A DNA stretch of 64,000 bases from Flavobacteriaceae bacterium. Its GTDB lineage: Bacteria; Bacteroidota; Bacteroidia; Flavobacteriales; Flavobacteriaceae. Position numbers and translations under genes: made by a program. Every line of letters starts with the position of its first letter. Positions within the stretch are counted from its first letter, which is position 1. The DNA lies in contig JAUXPJ010000008.1 in assembly GCA_030683815.1 (NCBI GenBank), positions 62,001 through 126,000 on the forward strand, written 5' to 3'. The notes beneath the pieces are model-generated. The model ran no database searches. It saw only the letters and a list, made by a program, of their open reading frames with translations, and was not told the DNA's origin. Below, piece after piece: positions 1-8,632 of this stretch.

Positions 1-2
1 TC

Positions 3-260
3 CCGATAGCACTGAATCGATTTCCTTTTTTCGCCCAATTTGATGGGATTGTTGTTTCGGGTGAAGAAAAAATGATAAAACCCGATAAAGAAATTTTCTA
101 TTTGCTTTTAAATCGATATCAAATCAGTGCAAGCAATTCTCTATTTATTGATGACAATATCAACAATATCAAGGCAGCAAATGAAATTGGTTTTCACACC
201 ATTCACATCAAACCTACTATTATTTTGGAAGAGGAACTTAAAAAGATGAAAATTTTATAA
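3..260 (+). CDS. HAD-superfamily hydrolase, C-terminal part (cut by window edge)
   Basis: The frame is open from the first bases of the window, so the N-terminus, including the DxD nucleophile motif, lies outside. What remains shows the HAD motif III lysine (K in the MIKPDKEIF stretch, codon at 78-80) and motif IV, the acidic pair in LFIDDN (codons at 150-155), followed by the usual NIKAANEIGF helix. These bind the phosphate and Mg2+ in HAD phosphatases. The spacing resembles the haloacid dehalogenase / beta-phosphoglucomutase / YihX-like subgroup. Substrate cannot be inferred. It reads convergently into tmRNA and shares a bidirectional terminator with it. An internal ATG at 72 is not the true start because the reading frame and the family both extend upstream. 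Confidence 0.85.
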   Translation, partial: PIALNRFPFFAQFDGIVVSGEEKMIKPDKEIFYLLLNRYQISASNSLFIDDNINNIKAANEIGFHTIHIKPTIILEEELKKMKIL

Positions 261-275
261 AAGGATTTAGAATAA

Positions 276-309
276 AAAAATCGTAAATAAATAACTATTT
301 ACGATTTTT
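276..309. terminator. Bidirectional intrinsic terminator
   Basis: A 14-bp inverted repeat (276-289 and 296-309, core TCGTAAAT/ATTTACGA) has an A-run on its left and a T-run on its right. It can therefore stop transcription from both the HAD gene (plus strand) and tmRNA (minus strand). Confidence 0.85.
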
Positions 310-314
310 ATTAG

Positions 315-703
315 TGGAGATGGAGGGAGTCGAACCCTCGTCCAAACAAGCAACCAAAGTACTTTCTACATGTTTATTTTTTGATTGATTTTCTTTTAAC
401 GGCTGACCAAAAACAACCCACCGTTAACCTAGTCTCTTATTTTTCAGAAAAAAGCCAAGACTTCTTTATTCCTATACCAACTTTTACGATGCCTCTTTGC
501 TGAACGCGGTTAGTCATCGCTTTCAAGAGACATTTAGCTTCCCGACCTTGTCGGAACTAGGTTAATCTTACTTTATTCAGATTAAGCAGCTAAAGCGTAG
601 TTATTCTCGCCGTTTAATTTTTGATACCCATTTTACGAGTAGAGCATCTTAGCTCGACATGCTTATACATCAATTGACCTTGCAGTCAAAACCGGTCATC
701 CCC
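315..703 (-). ncRNA. ssrA: tmRNA (transfer-messenger RNA)
   Basis: This RNA rescues stalled ribosomes by trans-translation with SmpB. Read on the minus strand, the 5' end GGGGATG (697-703) pairs with the 3' end CATCTCC (316-322, one G-U pair) to make the tRNA-like acceptor stem, with A as discriminator (315). The T-arm with GGTTCGACTCC lies at about 322-335. The tag reading frame is GGC GAG AAT AAC TAC GCT TTA GCT GCT TAA (611 down to 582) and encodes GENNYALAA, a typical Bacteroidetes degradation tag whose last residues match the E. coli tag. The genome reads CTA, not CCA, after the discriminator, so the CCA tail must be added enzymatically. It is a one-piece, non-permuted tmRNA of about 389 nt. 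Confidence 0.96.
582..611 (-). other. tmRNA proteolysis-tag reading frame (GENNYALAA)
   Basis: Resume codon GGC at 611-609, stop TAA at 584-582. With the charged alanine the appended peptide would be A-GENNYALAA, ending in the ALAA degron recognised by ClpXP-type proteases. Confidence 0.93.
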
Positions 704-725
704 ATATTTTCAATGAACAAGTCTG

Positions 726-733
726 CAAATTTA
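726..733 (-). promoter_or_regulatory. -7 promoter element for tmRNA
   Basis: On the minus strand the sequence reads TAAATTTG, an exact match to the Bacteroidetes -7 consensus TAnnTTTG, 22 nt before the mature tmRNA 5' end. This implies a short 5' leader removed by RNase P. No well-spaced -33 TTG is obvious. Confidence 0.6.
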
Positions 734-811
734 GGAAAAACAATCCGAATTATTTTATACAATCATTTTTTCCCAATATCTTAGCAACAAACTTTATACC
801 AAACACTAAAA

Positions 812-2011
812 ATGAAGATAGCCATCATCAAAGAAAGGAAAAATCCACCAGATAAACGCGCCGTTTTACCGCCTCACATTTGTGCAGCATTGATGCATCA
901 ATTTCCGCAACTTACCATCAAAGTTGAAAGTTCTACTGATCGTGTTTTTTCTGATGATGATTATCAAAAAGAAGGGATTGAAGTTGCCAATGATGTTTCA
1001 GATTGCGATGTTTTATTGGGAGTTAAAGAGGTTCCAATCGCCCATTTAATCCCAAATAAAAAATATTTTTTATTTTCTCATACCATCAAAAAACAAGCGT
1101 ATAATAAACCATTATTGAAAGCCATTTTAGAAAAAAATATTGAATTGTATGACCATGAAGTGATTACCAATGTTGATGGAATAAGATTAGTGGCTTTTGG
1201 CAGATATGCCGGAATTGTTGGTGCTTATAATGCTTTTAGAACCTATGGTTTAAAACATCAATTGTTTCAAATTCCAAAAGCGAATGTCCATTTTGATCAA
1301 AATGAATTGGTTGATGAGTTAAAAAATATAAAACTCAATCCTTTTAAAATAGTTCTAACAGGAACAGGAAGAGTGGGTAATGGTGTTAAAGAAATGTTGG
1401 ATGCTATCCCAATTAAAGAAGTATCGGTAAATGAGTTTTTAAATCAAACTTTTTCAGAGCCCGTTTATGTGCAGATAGATGTACTGGATTATGCCAAACG
1501 AAAAGATGGAAAAATCCTCAATAACATCGATTTTTTCCAGAATCCGCAAGCATATGAAAATAATTTTGAACGATTTACTACTGTGGCTGATTTATACATT
1601 TCCGGTCATTTTCACAGCGATGGAGCGCCTATGATTATCTCCAATGAAATGATAAAAAATCCAAAATTTAAAATATCAGTCATTGCCGATATCAGTTGCG
1701 ATTTAAACATCCCCATTGCATCTACAATTCGTTCTTCAACTATTGAAAATCCGATTTATGGTTACAGTAAAAAAGAATTAATTGAAATAGATTATCTTTC
1801 TCCTGATGCAATTGCAGTGATGGCCGTGGATAATTTACCATGCGAATTGCCAAAAGATTCATCTGATGGATTTGGAGAAAATTTTGCTAAATATGTGATT
1901 CCGGCTTTCTTTAATGATGATAAGGATGGCATCTTAAAAAGAGCCTTAATGACCCAAAACGGAAAATTGACAGAAAGGTTTAGTTACTTACAAGATTATG
2001 TCAACGAATGA
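812..2011 (+). CDS. NAD(P)-dependent saccharopine/alanine dehydrogenase-like oxidoreductase
   Basis: A 399-residue cytoplasmic protein of the AlaDH/PNT superfamily. The N-terminal domain begins with MKIAIIKERKNPPDKR, the conserved substrate-binding start of the family (basic residues near 7-16). The stretch FGRYAGIVGA is more like fungal-type saccharopine dehydrogenase (Lys1) than classical alanine dehydrogenase. The Rossmann dinucleotide-binding motif is G184-T-G186-R-V-G189. A Lys1-like enzyme would interconvert saccharopine with lysine and 2-oxoglutarate using NAD. The sequence supports the family well, but the true substrate (saccharopine, alanine or another amino acid) is inferred. It diverges from tmRNA and ends 13 nt before a terminator, so it is probably transcribed alone. 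Confidence 0.8.
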   Translation: MKIAIIKERKNPPDKRAVLPPHICAALMHQFPQLTIKVESSTDRVFSDDDYQKEGIEVANDVSDCDVLLGVKEVPIAHLIPNKKYFLFSHTIKKQAYNKPLLKAILEKNIELYDHEVITNVDGIRLVAFGRYAGIVGAYNAFRTYGLKHQLFQIPKANVHFDQNELVDELKNIKLNPFKIVLTGTGRVGNGVKEMLDAIPIKEVSVNEFLNQTFSEPVYVQIDVLDYAKRKDGKILNNIDFFQNPQAYENNFERFTTVADLYISGHFHSDGAPMIISNEMIKNPKFKISVIADISCDLNIPIASTIRSSTIENPIYGYSKKELIEIDYLSPDAIAVMAVDNLPCELPKDSSDGFGENFAKYVIPAFFNDDKDGILKRALMTQNGKLTERFSYLQDYVNE

Positions 2012-2023
2012 TAATTCATTTTT

Positions 2024-2050
2024 AAAAGAGTTTTTATAAGCTCTTTTTTT
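2024..2050 (+). terminator. Intrinsic terminator after the dehydrogenase gene
   Basis: Stem AAAAGAG (2024-2030) with CTCTTTT (2041-2047), 10-nt loop, followed by a T-run to 2050. Confidence 0.75.
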
Positions 2051-2224
2051 GTCATCAAAAATTGTTCCACATCATAGGTGAAATATTCAAAACCCTTATA
2101 GCCGTTCAAAAATATTTTTCAACAATAAATTGTTATCAACTATTTTGAACTTCTCTAAAGTCCATTTTATTATTGTGTAATTTTAAAATTCTAAAAAATT
2201 CACAAATATTTAAATGATTTTAAA

Positions 2225-4768
2225 ATGATAGAAGAAATGGTTTTTACAGAAGTTTACAACTACAATGAGGTTCTCAAAGCTTCTTTGGCATATTTCAAGG
2301 GAGACGAATTAGCAGCTACAACTTGGATAAACAAATATGCTGTTAAGGATAAAAAAGGGAATTATTTAGAAAAATCACCCAATGATATGCATCATCGTAT
2401 GGCAAAAGAATTTGCCCGTATCGAAGAAAAATATCGATTGAAATCCGTAAATAAAGATTTATCAACTTATGGTAAAAGCCGAGAAGAGCTGACCGAAGAA
2501 AAGATCTTCCATCTGTTTAAAGATTTTAAATATATTATTCCGCAGGGAAGTGTGATGTCAACTCTTGGAAATCACACCATGATTGCTTCACTTTCCAATT
2601 GTGTAGTAGTTCCTTCTTCACATGATTCATATGGCGGAATTTGCTATACCGACCAACAACTGGTGCAATTATTTAAAAGACGCTGTGGGGTTGGAGTAGA
2701 TTTATCTGGTTTGCGTCCAAAAGATGCTGAGGTTTCCAATGCTGCGGGTTCTACAACCGGTGCAGTTTCCTTTATGCATCGTTTTTCAAATACCACTAGA
2801 GAAGTGGCACAAAACGGTAGGAGAGGCGCTTTGATGTTAACAATGGATATCGCCCATCCTGATATTGAAGATTTTATCACCATCAAACAAGATTTGACAA
2901 AAGTAACCGGTGCTAACGTTTCTATCAGGCTTTCAGATGAATTTATGAATGCATTGATGAATGATGGCGATTTTACGTTGCGTTTTCCGATTGAAAGTCC
3001 CAATCCGAAATATACCAAAGTGGTAAAAGCAAAAGAATTGTGGGATACAATTATCAGTTGCGCTCATAACACTGCCGAACCCGGACTTATTTTTTGGGAT
3101 CGCCAACACTATTATTCTACCTCTTCCATTTATCCCGGATTTAAAAATGAATCTACCAATCCTTGTTCTGAAATAGCGATGCAAGGCGGTGATAGTTGCC
3201 GATTAATCGCTGTTAATTTATTCAGTTTTGTCAACAACCCTTTTTCAGAAAATCCGACTTTTGATTTTGATAAACTCTATAAAGTGGTTTATGAAACACA
3301 ACGATTGATGGATGATTTGGTTGATTTGGAATTAGAAGCTGTTGATAGAATATTCAATAAAATCATGAATGATGAAGAGCCACTTCACATCAAACAAATA
3401 GAAATAGATACTTGGAAATTACTCTATCAAACAGGAAAAAAAGGAAGAAGAACAGGTCTTGGATTTACCGGTTTAGCTGATGCCATTGCCGCATTAAATG
3501 TAAAATTTGATTCAGATAAAGCATTGACCATTGTTGATCAAATTATGAAAACAAAAATTACCGGAGAATTTGACAGTAGCATTGATATGGCAATTACCCG
3601 TGGCGCTTTTGAAGTTTTTAATCCGGAAATTGAAAAACAATCGGAATTTATTCAAATGATGTCGAATGAATTTCCAGATTTATACAATCGGATGATGACT
3701 TTTGGAAGAAGAAATATATCAATCAGTACCGTTGCACCAACTGGTACACTGAGTATGTTAGCCCAAACTTCTTCAGGAATTGAGCCCGTATTTTTACTTT
3801 CCTATAAAAGAAGAAGAAAAGTAAATCCGATGGAAGAAAAAGCTAAAATTGCTTTTGTAGATGATATGGGAGATTCCTTCGAAGAATTTGAGGTATATCA
3901 CCAAAAACTGAAAATATGGATGGAAATCACCGGGAAAACTGATATAACAGAGAGTCCTTACGCCGGTTCAACCGCTCCTGAAATTGATTGGTTAAAACGA
4001 ATTGAAATGCAGGCATTGGTTCAAAAATATACGACGCACTCAATAAGCTCTACCATTAATTTGCCCAACGATGTGAGTTTGGACGTAGTGAGCAATATCT
4101 ACAAAGAATCCTGGAAACAAGGTTTAAAGGGAATTACTGTTTATCGTGATGGTGCAAGAAGCGGAATTTTAATTGCTTCGGATAAAAAACCCGAATCAAT
4201 TGGTGAATGTTTTACAGAAACCTTTGCGCCTAAACGTCCTAAAAAATTAGAAGCAAAAGTGGTGCGTTTCCAAAATGATTATGAAAAATGGATTGCGGTT
4301 GTAGGTATTTTAGATGGCAAACCCTACGAGATTTTTACCGGAAAAATGGAAGGCGGATTTAACTTACCGCAATGGGTTGAAAAAGGTTGGGTAACTAAGA
4401 AAAAAGATAAAGACACCAAATCCAGATATGATTTTCAGTACGAAGATAAAGAGGGTTATAAGGTAACCGTTGAAGGATTATCGCGGTCTTTTGATAAAGA
4501 ATATTGGAATTATGCCAAATTAATTTCAGGTGTTTTACGCCATGGTATGCCCATAACTTATGTAATTGAGTTAATCAATAATCTCAATTTATACGATGAA
4601 AATATCAACACCTGGAAAAACGGTTTAGCGCGTGCTTTAAAGATTTTTGTTCCTGATGGAACTGCGGCAGCAGATAAAAAATGTACTGAATGCGGCGATC
4701 CAAACGGATTGATTTATTCAGAAGGATGTTTAAAATGTAAAAGTTGTGGATACAATAAATGTGGTTAA
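2225..4768 (+). CDS. nrdJ: Adenosylcobalamin-dependent ribonucleotide reductase (class II)
   Basis: An 847-residue enzyme that reduces ribonucleotides to deoxyribonucleotides for DNA synthesis, using a cobalamin-derived radical and needing no separate NrdB subunit. The catalytic-site signature N312-P-C314-S-E316 is intact: C314 is the thiyl radical site, with the Asn/Glu partners. The redox cysteine pair is C126 (in SNCVVV) and C325 (in DSCRLIAVNL). After the barrel comes a TSCPD-type region (about 600-790) and a cysteine-rich tail with C820, C823, C835, C838, C841 and C846, resembling a zinc ribbon plus a swinging-arm cysteine for re-reduction. No nrdA/nrdB lies nearby. The start at 2225 was chosen because no in-frame ATG lies upstream; ATG at 2237 is an alternative. 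The gene stands alone, with terminators on both sides. Confidence 0.93.
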   Translation: MIEEMVFTEVYNYNEVLKASLAYFKGDELAATTWINKYAVKDKKGNYLEKSPNDMHHRMAKEFARIEEKYRLKSVNKDLSTYGKSREELTEEKIFHLFKDFKYIIPQGSVMSTLGNHTMIASLSNCVVVPSSHDSYGGICYTDQQLVQLFKRRCGVGVDLSGLRPKDAEVSNAAGSTTGAVSFMHRFSNTTREVAQNGRRGALMLTMDIAHPDIEDFITIKQDLTKVTGANVSIRLSDEFMNALMNDGDFTLRFPIESPNPKYTKVVKAKELWDTIISCAHNTAEPGLIFWDRQHYYSTSSIYPGFKNESTNPCSEIAMQGGDSCRLIAVNLFSFVNNPFSENPTFDFDKLYKVVYETQRLMDDLVDLELEAVDRIFNKIMNDEEPLHIKQIEIDTWKLLYQTGKKGRRTGLGFTGLADAIAALNVKFDSDKALTIVDQIMKTKITGEFDSSIDMAITRGAFEVFNPEIEKQSEFIQMMSNEFPDLYNRMMTFGRRNISISTVAPTGTLSMLAQTSSGIEPVFLLSYKRRRKVNPMEEKAKIAFVDDMGDSFEEFEVYHQKLKIWMEITGKTDITESPYAGSTAPEIDWLKRIEMQALVQKYTTHSISSTINLPNDVSLDVVSNIYKESWKQGLKGITVYRDGARSGILIASDKKPESIGECFTETFAPKRPKKLEAKVVRFQNDYEKWIAVVGILDGKPYEIFTGKMEGGFNLPQWVEKGWVTKKKDKDTKSRYDFQYEDKEGYKVTVEGLSRSFDKEYWNYAKLISGVLRHGMPITYVIELINNLNLYDENINTWKNGLARALKIFVPDGTAAADKKCTECGDPNGLIYSEGCLKCKSCGYNKCG

Positions 4769-4787
4769 TATAATCACCCAAAAAGAG

Positions 4788-4816
4788 AAAAGCGAGTTTT
4801 AAACTCGCTTTTATTA
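4788..4816. terminator. Bidirectional terminator between nrdJ and kdsA
   Basis: AAAAGCGAGTTT (4788-4799) is followed almost at once by its inverse AAACTCGCTTTT (4801-4812). The left flank is A-rich and the right flank T-rich, so it fits the two convergent genes ending at 4768 and 4823. Confidence 0.9.
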
Positions 4817-4822
4817 TTATTA

Positions 4823-5644
4823 TTATTCAAAGGTATTGACCACTTTTCGAAGCGCCACTAAATTTGTCATGAGTTTTTCAAAATGATCTAAATGAAGCAT
4901 ATTAGCTCCGTCAGATTTGGCATTGGCCGGATCAAAATGGGTTTCTATAAAAATTCCGTCAACACCAACTGCAATTCCGGCGCGGGCAATGGTTTCAATC
5001 AAAGTGGGTTTTCCGCCTGTTACGCCACTTTCTTGATTGGGTTGTTGAAGTGAATGGGTTACATCTAAAATAGTAGGTGCAAATTTGCGCATTTCAGGAA
5101 TTCCTCTAAAATCAACAATTAAATCTTGATAGCCAAACATGGTTCCTCTATCGGTGATTGTAACTTGACTGTTACCGCAATCCAACACTTTTTGAACACT
5201 GTGTTTCATCGCTCCGGGACTCATAAATTGTCCTTTTTTTAAATTGACTACTTTTCCGGTTTTTGCCGCTGCAATTACCAAATCAGTTTGACGCACCAAA
5301 AAAGCAGGAATCTGTAAAACATCTACATATGCAGCAGCTTTGGCAGCATCATCAATTTCATGGATATCCGTAACGGTCGGAACTTTAAAAGTTTCACTTA
5401 CTTTTCGTAGTATTTTCAGCGCTTTTTCATCACCGATTCCGGTAAAACTATCAATTCTAGACCGATTGGCTTTTTTAAAACTTCCCTTAAAAATAAGTGG
5501 AATCTGCAATTTATCGGTTACTTTAACAAGGTGTTCAGCAATACGCATCGCCATTTCTTCACCTTCAATAGCGCAAGGTCCGGCTAACAAGAAAAAGTTT
5601 CCGCTCTCTGTATATTTTATTTGAGGAATCAAATTTAAATCCAT
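4823..5644 (-). CDS. kdsA: 3-deoxy-8-phosphooctulonate synthase (KDO-8-phosphate synthase)
   Basis: Condenses phosphoenolpyruvate with arabinose-5-phosphate to KDO-8-phosphate, the first committed step to the KDO of lipopolysaccharide inner core; cytoplasmic. The 273 residues match the family length. Hallmarks are AGPCAIEG near residue 22, FKGSFKKANRSR (the PEP- and sugar-binding Lys/Asn/Arg loop), TDIHE, LQIPAFLVRQTDL, KKGQFMSPG and DVTHSLQQP. The cysteine in AGPC is found across the family, so metal dependence cannot be settled from that alone. A good promoter lies just upstream (5659-5691). It is convergent with nrdJ and divergent from mpl, linking two envelope-biosynthesis genes around one intergenic region. 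Confidence 0.96.
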   Translation of the reverse strand: MDLNLIPQIKYTESGNFFLLAGPCAIEGEEMAMRIAEHLVKVTDKLQIPLIFKGSFKKANRSRIDSFTGIGDEKALKILRKVSETFKVPTVTDIHEIDDAAKAAAYVDVLQIPAFLVRQTDLVIAAAKTGKVVNLKKGQFMSPGAMKHSVQKVLDCGNSQVTITDRGTMFGYQDLIVDFRGIPEMRKFAPTILDVTHSLQQPNQESGVTGGKPTLIETIARAGIAVGVDGIFIETHFDPANAKSDGANMLHLDHFEKLMTNLVALRKVVNTFE

Positions 5645-5658
5645 AGAAAAGTTTTTGG

Positions 5659-5691
5659 CAAAAATACAAATTAATTTGAGGTTTGTTTCAA
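5659..5691 (-). promoter_or_regulatory. Promoter for kdsA
   Basis: On the minus strand, TTG (5691-5689), a 22-nt spacer, then TATTTTTG (5666-5659), an exact TAnnTTTG match. The -7 box ends 14 nt before the ATG, implying a very short 5' leader. Confidence 0.7.
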
Positions 5692-5774
5692 TAAATCAAC
5701 TTCAGATTTTTTATCAATAGAAACTCGCCATCTCATCAGATTGATTATTTTTACCATCAACTAACATATATTAT

Positions 5775-7133
5775 ATGCGAATTCATTTTATTGCAATAGG
5801 AGGCAGTGCCATGCACAATCTGGCATTAGCGCTTTATCATAAAGGATTTAAAATTACTGGAAGTGATGATGCAATTTTTGAACCATCCAAATCTAGATTA
5901 GACAAATTTGGATTATTACCCAATGAAATGGGTTGGTTTCCCAACAAAATAACTGCTGATTTGGAGGCAGTTATTTTAGGGATGCATGCTAAAGAGGACA
6001 ATCCGGAATTGATAAAAGCGCAAGAGTTAGGATTAAAAATTTATTCTTATCCTGAATTTTTATATGAACAATCAAAAAATAAAACGAGGGTTGTAATTGG
6101 CGGCTCGCACGGAAAAACAACTATAACTTCTATGATTTTACATGTGATGAATTATCATCAACAAGCGGTAGATTTTATGGTGGGAGCACAGTTGGAAGGA
6201 TTTGACACCATGGTTCATCTAACCAAAGAAAATGAATTTATGGTGTTGGAGGGTGATGAATATTTGACCTCACCCATTGATTTACGTCCGAAATTCCATT
6301 TGTACAAGCCAAATATGGCATTGCTGAGTGGTATTGCTTGGGATCATATCAATGTATTTCCAACCTTTGAAAATTATGCAGAACAGTTTAAGATTTTTAT
6401 CGAAAGTATGACCGATGGAGGCGTATTAATTTACAATGAAGAAGATGTTGAAATAGTGAAATTGGCAAATAATACATTGCATACGATTAAAAAATTTCCC
6501 TACAAAACACCAGAATATGTCATCGAAAATTCAACCACCATTTTAAATACATCCTCAGGAAAAATTCCTTTAGAGATATTCGGGCATCATAATTTGCAAA
6601 ATTTAGAAGGCGCCCGGTGGATTTGTTTGCACATGGGAATTGGTGAAGAAGATTTTTATGAGGCGATTGCATCCTTTAAAGGAGCGAGTAAACGTTTGGA
6701 AAAATTACATGAAACGACCAAAAATGTTTTGTTTAAAGATTTTGCGCATTCACCATCCAAAGTAAAAGCCACTACCCAATCTGTAAAAGAGCAATACGCT
6801 CAAAAACAATTAATTGCCTGTTTGGAATTGCATACGTATAGCAGTTTAAATGCCACTTTTTTAAAAGAATATGAAAATGCTTTAGACAGTGCAGCTGTTG
6901 CTATTGTTTATTACTCTCCTGATGCCGTGGCGATTAAAAGATTGGAAACAATATCTGAAAATCAAATTAAAGCAGCTTTTAAAAGAGATGATCTAGTGGT
7001 TTTTACAAATCCTACTGATTTTAAAGCGTATTTATTTTCTTTAGATTTTAATAATAAAGCATTGCTGATGATGAGTTCCGGAAATTACGGAAATTTAGAT
7101 TTTGGTGAATTAAAAGATAAAATGAAAGTTTAA
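5775..7133 (+). CDS. mpl: UDP-N-acetylmuramate:L-alanyl-gamma-D-glutamyl-meso-diaminopimelate ligase
   Basis: A Mur ligase that joins the recycled tripeptide L-Ala-gamma-D-Glu-meso-DAP to UDP-MurNAc, returning murein fragments to cell-wall synthesis; cytoplasmic, ATP-dependent. At 452 residues it has the family's size. The N-terminal UDP-binding loop is IAIGGSAMHNLA, where Mpl has GSAMHN in place of the MurC GIGM-type loop. The ATP P-loop is G110-S-H-G-K-T-T116. FAHSPSK and LELHTYSSL in the C-terminal domain are also Mpl-like. Single-copy murC would be elsewhere. The stop overlaps the trkH stop on the other strand by 4 nt. Confidence 0.93.
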   Translation: MRIHFIAIGGSAMHNLALALYHKGFKITGSDDAIFEPSKSRLDKFGLLPNEMGWFPNKITADLEAVILGMHAKEDNPELIKAQELGLKIYSYPEFLYEQSKNKTRVVIGGSHGKTTITSMILHVMNYHQQAVDFMVGAQLEGFDTMVHLTKENEFMVLEGDEYLTSPIDLRPKFHLYKPNMALLSGIAWDHINVFPTFENYAEQFKIFIESMTDGGVLIYNEEDVEIVKLANNTLHTIKKFPYKTPEYVIENSTTILNTSSGKIPLEIFGHHNLQNLEGARWICLHMGIGEEDFYEAIASFKGASKRLEKLHETTKNVLFKDFAHSPSKVKATTQSVKEQYAQKQLIACLELHTYSSLNATFLKEYENALDSAAVAIVYYSPDAVAIKRLETISENQIKAAFKRDDLVVFTNPTDFKAYLFSLDFNNKALLMMSSGNYGNLDFGELKDKMKV

Positions 7134-8629
7134 TTCTTCTTCCAAAAATAAGGAGTAAACAAAATTAACACAGTAAATAGTTCTAGTCGACCTATTAACA
7201 TCAGAAAAGAAGAAAATAATTTTGCGTGATCTGATAAATGAGCATAATTGTTTACCGGACCAACACTGCCAAGTGCCGGTCCCACATTGCTTAGCGATGA
7301 GGCAGCAGCACTCATGGCTGATATAAAATCCAATCCGAAAAAAGTAAGTACAATAGATCCAAGAATAAAAATGAGCATATATAAAACAAAAAAGGAAAGG
7401 ATATTAAATACGATATGTTGATGAACCGATTTATTATCATACCGAACACGAATAACAGCATTGGGATGTAACAGTTTTTTGATTTCTAACAGACTATTTT
7501 TTATAATAATAATATGCCTAACAATTTTAACGCCACCTGCGGTAGAACCTGCAGAACCTCCAATCAGAAATAAAGAAAAGATGAAAATGGCAGCAAATGA
7601 ATTCCACATCGTATAATCTGCACTTACAAATCCTGTGGTTGTTAAAATAGCTACTACTTGAAATAAAGCATGTCTAATGGCACTTTCAATTTCTCCAAAT
7701 GGTTTTGAATCAACTATGGTAGTTTTAAATGTTGGGTCTTGAAAAAAGAAAATTAGTATAGTTGTGACTAAAGTTAGTCCAATAACTCCAAAAAAATAAT
7801 ACCTGAACTCTTCATTGCTAAACGCCTTTTTAAAATTCCCTTTCATCACTAAATAGATAAGCACAAAATTTGTTCCGGCCACAAACATAAAGAACGTAAT
7901 AATGTATTGTATTAATGGGGTATTATTCCAATAGGCGATACTGGCATTCTTGGTAGAAAAACCACCGGTGCTCATGGTAGCCATGGAGTGATTAATGGAA
8001 TCAAACCACGTCATTCCAGCCAGTTTCAACAATAAAAACTCTGCCATTGTCAATCCTAAATAAATGAGCCACAATCGTTTGGCAGTTTCCGTAATTCGCG
8101 GATGTAATTTGTCATACGTAATTCCGGGAGCTTCTGCCATAAACAATTGCATTCCTCCAATTCCCAACAAAGGTAAAATTGCGATGGTGAGAACGATAAT
8201 TCCCATACCACCAATCCAATGAGTGGCACTTCTCCAAAATAAAATTCCTTTAGGCAGTGCTTCAATATTGTTAATTATAGTGGCTCCGGTAGTAGAGTAA
8301 CCAGAAACAGTTTCAAATAAGGCGTCTGTAAAGGTGTGAATAGAATTGGTAAGTAAATAGGGTAGCGTACCTGTAACAGCCAATAAAACCCACCCAAATG
8401 TTACGATAAGATACCCATCTTTTTTACCTAAACTTTTTTGGGTGTTTCGATTAGAAAACCAAAGAATAAACCCGATTAAAATGGTGATGAATCCCGAAAA
8501 TAAAATACCTTTAAAAGCATCTTCTTGATGATAATAACTGAAAGGCGCAGCCAATAACATAAAGAATCCGTTTAATATGGAAGCAAGTCCGAGAATATTG
8601 AAAATAATTTTAAAATTCAGGTTTTTCAT
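7130..8629 (-). CDS. trkH: Trk-type potassium uptake channel subunit
   Basis: A 499-residue inner-membrane protein of the TrkH/KtrB superfamily that forms the K+-conducting pore. Four pore-loop repeats are visible: SGYSTTGATI, MSTGGFSTKNA, ILTTTGFVSAD and LSNVGPALGSVGP. Each has a selectivity-filter glycine, and hydrophobic membrane segments lie between them. The motif order and the length above 480 residues favour TrkH over the shorter KtrB. It lies 3 nt downstream of trkA in an operon, matching the known TrkA-TrkH complex, in which the cytosolic ring gates the channel. It is convergent with mpl with a 4-nt overlap at the stop codons and no room for a separate terminator. Confidence 0.95.
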   Translation of the reverse strand: MKNLNFKIIFNILGLASILNGFFMLLAAPFSYYHQEDAFKGILFSGFITILIGFILWFSNRNTQKSLGKKDGYLIVTFGWVLLAVTGTLPYLLTNSIHTFTDALFETVSGYSTTGATIINNIEALPKGILFWRSATHWIGGMGIIVLTIAILPLLGIGGMQLFMAEAPGITYDKLHPRITETAKRLWLIYLGLTMAEFLLLKLAGMTWFDSINHSMATMSTGGFSTKNASIAYWNNTPLIQYIITFFMFVAGTNFVLIYLVMKGNFKKAFSNEEFRYYFFGVIGLTLVTTILIFFFQDPTFKTTIVDSKPFGEIESAIRHALFQVVAILTTTGFVSADYTMWNSFAAIFIFSLFLIGGSAGSTAGGVKIVRHIIIIKNSLLEIKKLLHPNAVIRVRYDNKSVHQHIVFNILSFFVLYMLIFILGSIVLTFFGLDFISAMSAAASSLSNVGPALGSVGPVNNYAHLSDHAKLFSSFLMLIGRLELFTVLILFTPYFWKKN

Positions 8630-8632
8630 CTG

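Noticed and set aside
2644-3184. Minus-strand open frames inside nrdJ
   Set aside because: They lie wholly opposite a well-conserved gene, have no family resemblance and no promoter.
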